From Thunnus maccoyii (taxonomy: Eukaryota; Chordata; Actinopteri; Scombriformes; Scombridae), in assembly GCF_910596095.1 (NCBI RefSeq), contig NC_056552.1:7421111-7485110 (forward strand): a DNA stretch of 64,000 nucleotides, given 5' to 3'. A model generated the notes under the pieces. That model saw only the letters and a list, made by a program, of their open reading frames with translations, had not been told where the DNA came from and made no database searches. The translations under genes were made by a program, and so were the position numbers. Below, one piece after another: positions 37,435 to 48,073 of the stretch; within the stretch, counting starts at the first letter, position 1, and each line of letters starts with the position of its first letter.

Positions 37435-37550
37435 AGAACTGTTGGGTGACCCCTCTGGAGAAGGATCAGGACTGTGGTTCAGCACAGCGAAATGTAGCGC
37501 CTCACTGCCTTCAAAGCCGGATTTGGAGACCTGCCTGCTGTCTACTCATG
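37435..37550 (+). other. Candidate exon, unidentified gene
   Basis: A GTCTTTGTAG acceptor and a strong CATG-GTGAGT donor bound 116 bp. Two frames are open: one reads ELLGDPSGEGSGLWFSTAKC, the other NCWVTPLEKDQDCGSAQRNV and ends exactly on ATG. It might be the second exon of the gene whose first exon lies at 24 kb, with translation starting at or after that ATG. The GC-rich segment just upstream (37250-37370) is unexplained. No homology recognised. Confidence 0.3.
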
Positions 37551-37599
37551 GTGAGTCATCGCTCAAGTTTCATGGCACTTGAACCAGTGTATATAGCCA

Positions 37600-40440
37600 T
37601 GAAGTAACATTTACAGAAAAACAGATGAATTGTTAACCTTGTGTTTTGCAAACTATAACTACTTGATGCAAGGACAAGAGTACTTGTGCACTTTGTAACA
37701 GTCTTTTTCTTAAAATGATTGACTGAAATCCTTTGATCAGTCACCAGCCACTTTGTGACTACCTTTATTGTTTCTTTTCTTATTTTTTAACCCTTGAAAG
37801 TCATACAGTAGCAAGTCAGCCTTTGATAATTGAGATGCCAGCTTTTTAAAATGAGTGTTTTACCTTTTTAGATGAATTATCAGTCAATTCCATCCTTAGG
37901 AAAACCTTTGTGGGTCTTAAACTTGTTAAAACATGTAAAAGACAGGTGAACTTGCAGGACGTGTCTTAAATATATCCAGTTAATGTTTCATCATTTGTTA
38001 AATATACTGCATACCATCAAATAGAAGAAGTCATTGTAGACATGTAGACATGTAGAATGTCAGTATAAATGGACCAGAAACTGCTTATTTTATTCACCTT
38101 TTGCTATTTTTCTTAATTACTTTAAGCTTTTTCAGTATTTGAGATAATTAAGAAACTTATTTGTGTGCTTGTCATCAGCGCTGCCCAATTTAAAAAGAGA
38201 CATTTCTTGAAATCGACATCGTCAGTTAATGTTCTGACAACCCACTTGAAGAATTGATCTTTTACACATGCCTAGAAGTGATGCATTTTTTTAGAGTTGG
38301 TACTGCAGAATAACTGTTTTTATCCAGGAAAGCTCTATCATCAAGAGGTAGATTTGTGTTGCCTGCTTCTTTTTTTTTTTCATTTTGAATTTTTACAATA
38401 CATGTGGTGGAGGTGCTGTCATTCCTTCAAGAAGCTGCCTGTCAAAAATAGTCTTATTTTTAAGAAGTGTCCCGAGTACTGATCGATGTGTCTGCTTGGG
38501 GCCATATGTAATTACTCTGTGACTGCCCAGCCATGAAATTGTTGTTTGGCTGTGAAATGGATCCAAAGTCATTTCATATAAAGTTTTTTAGAGCCTTCTG
38601 GTGCTGCCATAGTCAGAATGAATATGACCATGGCAGCACCGGGAGATGGTAAGATAACCGGCTTGACCGATAAATAAGGTATGGAGTTCACAGCGTTTTC
38701 CAGTGACCTCTGCAATCTCATTACCAGGTTTAAATGCAGTCTCATCCGCACACATAATGTCTGTAGTTTTACTTGTTTAAGTGCGTGTCTGAAGACAAAC
38801 AACTGCTGTCAGCTGTTAAAGGCGGTGTGAAGCTCCCCCGGCTGCAGAGAGGTATGCAGAGTGACAGTCGCTGGCTCGCATGTACGCAGCTGTGGCCTGT
38901 AAGATGCGGGCCGGCAAATGGAGTGGAAGAGTAGTCCCATTAAACTCTGGCTCTCCTCTGAGAAAGAGGCTAACAGCTCTGAACGCTGGCCTCTCGCTCC
39001 CTGGCAGAAAGTGCTGACACAAATTTTTGTCTGACTAAAATGCCTTCTGACCGCATGACACTGGCTCTTTTCTTCCTCTGAGATTCCACGGCAGTAAAGC
39101 CGGGGCTATACACAAAAGAGACACAGTCTGCGAGTGCCGCTCAGGAGGTGGCATAAATTATAATCATACCATAAACTGCCGCAAAAAAAGGTCTGCATTA
39201 CTCACATTTTAGAGGGTGAGGAAGGAATTTCTTTGTTTGAACAGTTAATTGGATTTATATGCGTAAAAAACCTTTTTTTTTCGTCTCCTGCATGTTACAT
39301 ATCCCGGGAAACAAATTAATTCCGTTCTGAAGACTTCACTCCGTCTTGTTTAACAGCTTCACATATACAACTGTGTTCTTTGACATGCACAAATCCTCCC
39401 TAATAATTCGCAAGTGTCTTGGACCAGAGAAAGGCTGCCTTGTCCCTTTTGGCCTGCGGCGTGCATCTGTCAGATCGTGATTGACGTGGCACGGCTCCTG
39501 TGTTGGTCACTGGTGCGGAGAAGCAAAAACATGACAGTGTCTCCGGGCACATAAAGTACTTGCATCTAGTCCTCCAATGGTGCATGTCATCAAACGTGAT
39601 GTGCTGTGTTAACCTCTGGAAACTTTTGGTTGTGTGGCGGTTTGCAGTGTATTTTCCGACATGGAAGAAGCTGTAGTCACTAATTTCTGTACGCCTCAGG
39701 TTCTTGTTACAGTAAAGCCACTGTATTTATAGGCTTTCTTCCAGTAGTATTTGTCATGCTTTGACCAATCAGACGCTTCGGGCTATAAAGCTCTGCTGAG
39801 CGCTGGAGGAGATGATGATGAGAATGATCAGCGTTGTCAAGCTGGTGAAGGGGATCTGAAGAAGATGCTTGCTCCCCAGTGGGGTGTGTGGGTGGTTAGC
39901 TACAGCCCACAGCTACTGAAGGGGAGCTGTGTCAAATTTGGCACACTGAAGCCCACAAACGCCAACATTGACAGCCAGTTGTGACGAAAACCAATTTACA
40001 GGCAAGATAAATTCCTTTTTGAGTTGTGGGGGAGCTCTCCACCCTGGCTTGCATGTTGTTGCTTTAGTTTTTTAGTCATCCCTGTATGATGGTAGGCAGG
40101 CTAGTTTCCCTTTAGGCTCTGTTAGGACTTGTAGTCACACATACGCTGAAGATTTAGTGCAGATAAAACAAAAGAGTTTATTTTTCCAAGTAGATGGAAT
40201 GCTCAAGGAATATGATGCAGGTAGCATGTTTTGCTACTTTGTCTTAAATATAATGAAGAAACCAAAGACTAAATGGCTCATTTGTCTAGATGGATAAAAG
40301 CTGAGGAATGCTTGAGAACCTTTCTATCTGCTCTGATCTGATCTGCGCAGATGGGCAAGTGCAGCAAGTTCCTCTGTCTTTTTTTTTTGTTTTTTTAATG
40401 TAAAACACTCAGACAGACCTTGGCTGGGTGTATGTGTGAT
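37600..40440. other. Non-coding, no recognised element except a hairpin
   Basis: No exon with paired splice sites. A near-perfect hairpin lies at 38598-38642 (listed separately). An open frame at 39751-39984 has ordinary composition and no splice context. Confidence 0.5.
38598..38642. repeat. Near-perfect hairpin, 18-bp stem
   Basis: Arms CTGGTGCTGCCATAGTCA (38598-38615) and TGACCATGGCAGCACCGG (38625-38642) pair over 18 positions with one mismatch and one G-T wobble around a 9-base loop. The stem is shorter than a usual pre-miRNA. It may be a small palindromic regulatory or structural element. Confidence 0.7.
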
Positions 40441-40542
40441 ACACAGGCAAAACACTCACCCACCACCGCAGAAATCCTGGGTTCAATTCCTGCTAGGGTT
40501 ACCTCTGGGTTAGTCATGCATTCCAACAAATACGGTTGGCAC

Positions 40543-40911
40543 TTAAAGGTGCAGCGTGTAGAATTTAGTGGCATCTAGCAGAACGGACTTGGCAGAAATG
40601 GAATATAATATTCATAAGTATGTTTTAATTAGTGTATAATCCCATGAAAATAAGAATCGTCATGGTTTCGTTACCTTAGAATGAGCCTTTTAAATCTACA
40701 TAGAGAGCGGGTCCCCTTCCACGGAGCCCAACATAATGCACCGCCATCTTTTTATAGTAGCTCAGAACAGACAAATGAAAAAGAGTTTCGCGGCCACCAT
40801 AGGTTTTCCTACACGCTTGGAAGTGGAGGTGTGAGGGAAGGGCTATTCAGTTGGTTGCAATCTGCAACCTCACCGCTAGATGCCACTAAATCCTACACAC
40901 TGGTCCTTTAA
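40543..40911. mobile_element. 369-bp MITE flanked by TTAA
   Basis: The left end reads TTAAAGGTGCAGCGTGTAGA, and the right end reverse-complemented reads TTAAAGGACCAGTGTGTAGG. Both then continue ATTTAGTGGCATCTAG, so the inverted repeat is about 36 bp with few mismatches. TTAA at both borders fits piggyBac-type target duplication. It resembles a common percomorph MITE and carries no transposase. Confidence 0.8.
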
Positions 40912-43610
40912 AGGGGAAAGCCAGTGAGGGATTGTTTTCTTGTCACTGGGATCTAGGGTGGATAGCATGAACCTCCATGAAACTCATCCTGTGGCTGGTG
41001 ACAGCATGTTTATCTGAGGGGGATGACCAACCAGCTGGTTCTTTTGATTCACTATGTTGTCTGCCACATCTCATACACATTGCTGGTTTAAAAAGAAATG
41101 CTCTACAATGCCTGCTGGCTTGTATGCTATAGATCCAGGCTTGTCTAATTGTCATGCAGCTCATTAAAACATTTCAGGCTGGTGGCTTTGAAGCTGGACA
41201 CATTGGGTAGCTCCGGACTCAGCAGCTTGTGGTGGGAAGCAGCTGCATTGGGGCTTTGAGCACAGAATCGCTCATTCAGGGAGAAATATTGAAAGTTGTA
41301 CATGAAAGGGCTTCGGGAGGCTTTTTATGCTGTTTGTCATATGAAGAATTCTGTGTTTGTCTTGTGAGTGGAGCTATGCATATATTTTTGTCAGTCAGAG
41401 TAAAAATGACAGAAGCTATGATGAGCAGAAGGCCATTGTGTTAATAGATAAAGAACTGTCATTTGTGATATTTGCCATTTTGCAGAAGAATATACAGTAC
41501 CTTATAACTTTGGCAATGCTAATGCTCCTATGGCAGAGGATATTTTCAAATGTCATTTGAAATCCACCGGCTAAGTAAAGCACTTCAATTTAACAACAGA
41601 CTTCAATTATCCATCTTAAAGACATGGCCTGGCTTGACCCTACTTCAATTTGTTCTGTGCAGTGTGTGTTTGGAGGTAACGCAACAAGACCACAACAGCT
41701 TGTTGGCATTTCTTAGTTTATCCGACTGAATGTGAGTAAATAATCTTCTAAAGGTGTATTGGAGGATGAAAGACATTCCATAACTCGCTACAGTAAAGCG
41801 CAAACCAATAAGACACGTCAAATCACATCCTGCCAAGTCAATCATGATTTATCTTTATCAGCAGTGTTTAGCATAATTAACGTGTGCATGGATTGTAAAT
41901 ATGCCACAGATGCAGAGACAAACAGAGCCATCCAGTTATCATCTGGGCATTTGAGGGAATTCTTTTAAAGTGGGTTTCCTTAGGGACCTTGTATGCACAG
42001 GTTTGTTCAAAATCAGCTCCTCCTCTCTCATCTCTGCCAGCCGTCATTGACAGCTGGGCCCAGCTAACAGCTGCCTCCCCCTCCCCCAGAATCCAATACA
42101 TTTAAAAACAAAAAGAGTTGCCAGCCAGCACGCTCCATAGAAGAGCAGATGATTTTGTTAAGCTACAATGAATTTGTGGGTGGTCCCTCTTGAATAGGGT
42201 CACAATGTGTAGATTGGTCTTTCAGTTCTGGTGGATATATGTCTCCATTCTCAGTGTCTACCAAGGGGAAATTTAGTACAGATAGGTAGTAACAGGTTTG
42301 AGAAATTAAGTGGATGATCATCTGATGACGACAATAACGACGACGGTGATGAAACGAACAGATTTGGTTTGTTCAGATTGGCGGCAGAGATTGGCTTCGA
42401 TTCCAGACTTCTGTGATATTCACTTTAGCCAAAGCCGATCACCTCGCTGACACACATGACTTCTAAAACCACCCACCTAAACAGCAGACGTACATGTGGT
42501 GGCCGCTGCCAATTACTGTTGACGAAGTGCCTGGCAGGAATCCATTATGAGGGGGTTCTCTCTTGGGAGGCCTGCGTCTATAAAGTTCAGTAATGAAACC
42601 AAACTGTGAGCCCACAACTTCACTTTTTCATGTTTTAGTTGGCTCGGGTTTCCAGAATAAAAGACATTGTTGTTAATTTGTGCAAAGGGAAACGTACTCG
42701 GACGCCACATACGTTAGTGTTTTTCAAATTTCATTGTGTGCTAGTGATATGAAATGTGTTTATGATTATGGATTTAAGCACCTGCTAATGAGTGTAACCA
42801 AAACAGACAGACATAATATAAAGATGGTGGCAATTTTCTATCACCTACAATAGATCGACAGTATAAACTCCACTGGCTGCTCTAGCCTGAACTCATCAAC
42901 TCTTGAGTGTAATTAATTAAATATGTATGCTTGTGTATCAATAGTTCAATCCAATATACCTCCTTGCTAATTCCCATCACATCTCCACTATCCCTCCCCA
43001 CGGTCTCACACTTTTTGTACTATTTACACTAAGCGTAGATAGTGTTTATAAGGTTGACACATTCTATCTCAAGAGGGCAATAGAACCTAGCCTTTTTCTT
43101 TTGCTGATGTTGGCAAGGCCTGGCTCAGCCTGCTAATGTGGATGTTATAAGGCCTGACGAAAGGCAGACTCATCTGTCGGCCCGTGACCTTCAGCAAAGG
43201 GGAAGGTGGACCCTGCATGTTTCCATCTGCAGTATACTCTGTCCGTGCACCCTCGGTTGATGAATTCCATCACTGGACAGGGCTGAGAAATGCAGCTTCT
43301 TTTTGCCACCTTAATCATTTTTTATCTGATTGGCAGGTTCACATGTCTTCATCTTGTGTGTGTGTGTGTGAGCACACTCAGGCACACACAGACACGTGCC
43401 TTCTTGAAGATGGGTACTGTGTGTGTGATGGTTGTTCTGCAGACATTATCAACCATGAGAGGATGCAAGACTGCCTTGTTTAAGTGAAATTAATAGAGAC
43501 TAGACGGGATGAAGATGCCCTTTCTTGTATGTATAGCTCATTAGTTTCAACAACAGAGCCTCATCAGCCTAAAAACTCAGGGTTGCTTATAACAACATGA
43601 GACAAAATAT
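40912..43610. other. Non-coding, no recognised element
   Basis: Unique sequence with a short GT/CA patch at 43355-43390. No supported exon. Confidence 0.5.
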
Positions 43611-43611
43611 T

Positions 43612-44060
43612 GTGGAGAGAGAGAGCTTTATTTATCCCCAAAGGGAAATTTCTGTTACAGCAGCTATCACATAAATAACACAACATAACACAAAAGAACA
43701 CATAGCTTACAAAAACACACATAATGAAAGTTTGAATTACCAAATATGTATAGACAAAAAGTACTAAGTAGAATAAAAAATAGGATTTTAAACTTTAAGG
43801 CAAGATATTACCATTAATGTGCAAATTAAATGTAAAATGTCCATTATGCATTGCCACCGAATAGATGAGTCTCCCCTCTTGAGCAACTTGTGCAACCAGT
43901 GCCAAACATTCACTTCTCTTCCCCTGCCTTTCCTCTCCAACAAAGTTCACAATTTACAAAAAAAAAACACAAACACAAACACAAGACACAAATAAAGTGC
44001 TGAGTGAATAAAGTGCAGAGTTCAGTGACTATTCAGGTCAGTCTGGAAGCGCCTCATTAA
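43612..44060 (-). mobile_element. Probable LINE 3' end fragment
   Basis: Starts with GAGCTTTATTTATCCCCAAAGGGAAATTT, a phrase shared by many fish LINE termini. An A-rich body follows with AATAAAGTGCAGAGTTCAGTG and CTGGAAGCGCCTCATTAAGT. It reads as the reverse complement of a degraded L2/Rex-like 3' region. Family and right border are uncertain; no reverse transcriptase remains. Confidence 0.4.
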
Positions 44061-47000
44061 GTGCTTGTTGGTCCATCTGATCAAAAATCCAACAAGTTTC
44101 AAAGGAGGTTTTGACCCCTATCCAAAGTTCTCCTCCTTCTGAGGTCAGCAAGCTCGCATTTAATGACCATATCGCTGTCAATCACGGTTTGTTTGATGAC
44201 CATGGCGCATCTGGTTTTCCACAGTTTAACACCACACTATACTTACGATCAGTTTCGAATCGCCGGCTCTGATGCTGCTGCCCTGACAGATGATGAGTAT
44301 CTTTCAATTAAAAGCCACTAAAATGCATTGCTGCTAAAGTGAAAATGGTGTGTATGATTGCCAGAATCTCTATGGGAGACTGCATATCACCAGACTTCAG
44401 ACTATCATCATGCTTTATTTCCAAATATCTTTGAAGCCAGGCTCATGGTACTATGTGAGTGTGGGAGTAATCTGCAGCTCCCATCACTCTGTTCCTGAGC
44501 CATGTGATTGGTGCGACGGTGGCTGGACTTTAACAGACATTTATTGGTGGTCATCAAATTGCCATCAGAGGTCAGCGGCCAGCTAACACGCTAATTGGGT
44601 CTCCATTTCCCATGGTCTTGTCTTCGCTTTCAATCAAACGTCAGTCCAGCCTGACAGCAGTCTGGTGGTGGGCAGAACTGGAAGAGCAAGTAATTTAAGA
44701 TGTTTTCTCTCCCGCCCACGCTTCCTTCTTTCTTTTATACCCTCAGATCCAGTCACAAATAGCAACTCTGAAGGTATCACTGCCCTTGTGAGGCACACTA
44801 ATGTGGTCTTTTCTTTGTTAGTGATAGCAGTTTTGTATAGCTGGCTGTGGAATGAATAACGAGTCTGGATGAAAAAAGAAAAAGTACATTTCTCTAAAGC
44901 TGGAGATACATGTCAGAGAACATGAATTTAAGGTCCACATCCCATTTGTAATGACAAAGCTGATGTTGGTTATAGAGCTAAATCCTTTTTTGCTTTCCAC
45001 ATGCAAGACCGATTACATAAAAAACAGTAGTATGGTATGTTCCTGGAACCTGTCAGCGCCTCTTTTTCACTGTTATAGTAAGTCATTTGCATGCTAAAGG
45101 CCTACACATCTCCCGTAGAAACTGTCTATGGATGAGATGAAAAGAGATTAGAGAGGTGCTGCTAATTCACAGTGGACAAAGAAGTTCTTCACAGAGTGGA
45201 TGTGAACATTATAGTCGTGTACATGGTAATACAGGGTTGGAACAATGCATAATTCATCAGGAAATAGATTCATCTCCTATATCAGCCAGTGTGCCTGTGC
45301 TTCAGTGAAACCCGGTATATATCCATGCCAGTGCAATTCACAGACTTATTTCCCCAGAAAATGAACAAAACCTAGGCCCTTGTCAACAATCACTTTTGAC
45401 AATTGGACCTGTTCTCTTGTCTCAGTCAAGTGCGAGGTGGCCCAGTCGTAGGCAGAAACTCATTTAGTCAGCACCAAATGTCATTATGGGTACCCTTTTG
45501 ACATACCTAAGCTACTCTGTCTCCTTTTATCTTTCTCTCCTTCTGTCTGGTTGGATGACAATACCTTATTGATCTGTACTGTTCTAGTGCTGTGGTTTTG
45601 AAACCATACCCACGCATTAAATGTCTGATGTCTCTCTGCCCATACATTAGGGACATGCTAGGTACATTGACACCTTGTGGGTTTTCTTGACGTCACTCGC
45701 ACTATCTGTAGATGTCATAAATAGAGAGCATCGCCTTATAACCTCTTTGAGTGCCCCCTTGACTGCTGTTGTGTTACAACAGCAGTCAAGGGATATTTAA
45801 TCTTAGGATCTTTAATACCTTGATCTTTTGTGACTGCGTCCAGAGCATCCTCCGTTTTTTCCTGGATTTCTTCCATAGTGGTGACTTCTGGTTCCAATTT
45901 TAGTTAAAAAATCCAATAACTATACCCTACTCCCGTGCTATCGAAGGCTTCCAGGAATTTTTGGGTCTCCCCTTGTAAAAAGGCACGATGTAAAAGCATC
46001 AGCCCAGTATCCCAAGGAAAATCCACCCATACTGTATTGTGTTGGCCAGCTTGTGGATAGGAGTATAGCGCGTCTGACTTTCATGCAGGAGACCAGAGTT
46101 TGCATGTGTGCCTTTTATATAAACCATAACAATCTTTTCCCAGGTGTTAACAGATAATATAGAAACAAGAATTTTTAAAATGCTCGTGTTTGCCATATTA
46201 AAAATCGGCATTGAATGTAATCCGGGGTTTTATGGATTCATCCACTTGACATTCTTGTCTGGTGATCGGGTTGAAATGAACCTGTGCTCTTTTTCCCAGC
46301 GTGTGCCCTCGTGACCAATTTTCACTTGCCTTCATCATGGCTAACCCCATTCTCTAACTACTTTTAATTACCTACATACATTTGTATCTGAAACACACTG
46401 CAAACAGCAAGTTGAAGCATTCAACTGTCGCTGAATTTGGTAATGACATTGTCTTCCATGCTGAGCTGTGATTGGCTAGTTGCATTGCAGCAGTGCAACA
46501 TAATCAAATGACACTATTCTATTAACTAGCTGCAAGTAGCAAAGCTAGTCAAAGCGGCTAAACTTTTCAAGGTAACGTCTGCAATGCATTTCAGCTGCAG
46601 AAGTCTGTACGTAGGGATATTATCTCGCACAGCCTCAGTGTCCCTCTTGTAACCTTAGTGCATTTTTAAGTTGGTTTAAGTTCATTTGAGATGAAGACTT
46701 TTGTAACTCTGCCAATTCATGAAAGAAAGCAACCCAAGGGTCCCATTCCACTTAGAAACCATGCTAAGCCTATCAACCACTCAGCTACACTTGATACACA
46801 ATAGCCCCAGGCAAGGAAGTTCAACACTCTTTCCGAATCTGCTGCTCAGAGATACAAAGTTACTACAAGCCCTCGACAGGCCTCTGGCTAAGTGACGTCT
46901 GGTCAAGCATTTTAAGAAAATGAATTTAACTGGGATGCACACATCAACATGAAATGAGGGCCAGTGGGAGCTTGTGCCAGTTGGTTATTTAGTGCTTCCC

Positions 47001-48070
47001 TTGAAGTGGCCAAATCAACCCATTTGGGTATCATCTGAGGGCTGGTGATGTCAGGCAGACATCATGGGCAGCGCAGAGGGAAAGAGTGGCTGTGAAAATT
47101 CTGTGTGAAACCAGCTTCAGGCTGGCACTGGATCCATGTGACAGTTGAGCCAGGAGAAGATGTGTGGGGATGTGATGAGAAGTTATCACAGCAATTTTGT
47201 GCTTCAATTTGGAATGCCTTTTTAAAAAGCATTAACACCTCCTTAAACCTTTTGATGTTTTATTCTTTTGCAACGCCAAATCACAGTGGATATCATTTGG
47301 ATTCACTTGACAGTAATCAACAATATCCTAGGTGTCCTTCATTTAAATAAATTTGTTTTAGCATCAGAGAACCTTTTTCCCCTTTTTATCCACAACATGG
47401 AATACTGCAGATCTTTATCACCACTAAATGCACTGGAGAAGACAAGAACATGCTACCTCCACAACACATGATGTTGCCAGTTGCTTCTTTTCACCTGTGG
47501 ACGAGGAGCTTCACCTGGAGGTCGCAACAAGGATGTGATCCACCGCTGGCTTCCCAGTGATGAATAGAGCTAATTGTGTTTTGTGGAAGGCACAAACAAT
47601 CCAGGGCTACTGCTAACAGGAATCAAATACCGGCTTTTCTCCAGTGGTGGGTGATCATTTTTGCCCCTTCACTACCTATGTGCTTCCTAGATAGCTTTTT
47701 TTTTTCTTTTAATCAGTGCCAAATTAAGCCTAATTACATTCACTGTGATTTATTATCGTAAAACAATAAAACAAGACATCAGCAGGTGAATCCTTTTTTA
47801 AAAATAGATATTTTAATTCAATTTTAGATTCCCTTTTGCATGTGGCTTAACTTCATTGAGATAATCATTTATTTACCCCATTACCCAGTTGTCTCATAGC
47901 GTGTGATCAAAGGGAATCAATTCTTAGACTTCATCTATGAAAAGTTACTTACTGTACACAGGAAGATCCTAGTCTGACATAAATATAAGCAGTGATTAAC
48001 AGGGAAATGAAGAATGAAGGAGACCAAGAGATGCTAGAGGACCTCAGACTATTTAATTCTAAGAATTTCT
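44061..48070. other. Non-coding, with one perfect palindromic hairpin
   Basis: No supported exon. The stretch 44500-44660 is complex and repeat-free (possible conserved element). A perfect inverted repeat lies at 45756-45792. A degraded tRNA-like phrase near 46063-46106 could be an old SINE. Confidence 0.45.
45756..45792. repeat. Perfect 17-bp inverted repeat with 3-base loop
   Basis: CCCTTGACTGCTGTTGT and ACAACAGCAGTCAAGGG flank GTT with no mismatch. Such a tight perfect palindrome is unusual in old unique DNA and points to recent origin (template-switch inversion or insertion end) or to selection. Confidence 0.85.
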
Positions 48071-48073
48071 TTT

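Noticed and set aside
39751..39984. 77-codon open frame with Asp/Glu-rich start
   Set aside because: No splice sites, no family resemblance, ordinary surroundings.
40438..40530. tRNA gene suggested by GGTTCAATTCC
   Set aside because: No cloverleaf and no convincing A box; at most an old SINE fragment.
43184..43483. 99-codon open frame over a GT/CA tract
   Set aside because: Open because of the dinucleotide repeat; Val-Cys runs are typical of such artefacts.
46063..46106. tRNA-like or SINE phrase (TAGCGCGTCTGACTTTCATG)
   Set aside because: Too degraded for a B box or folding; not called as a feature of its own.
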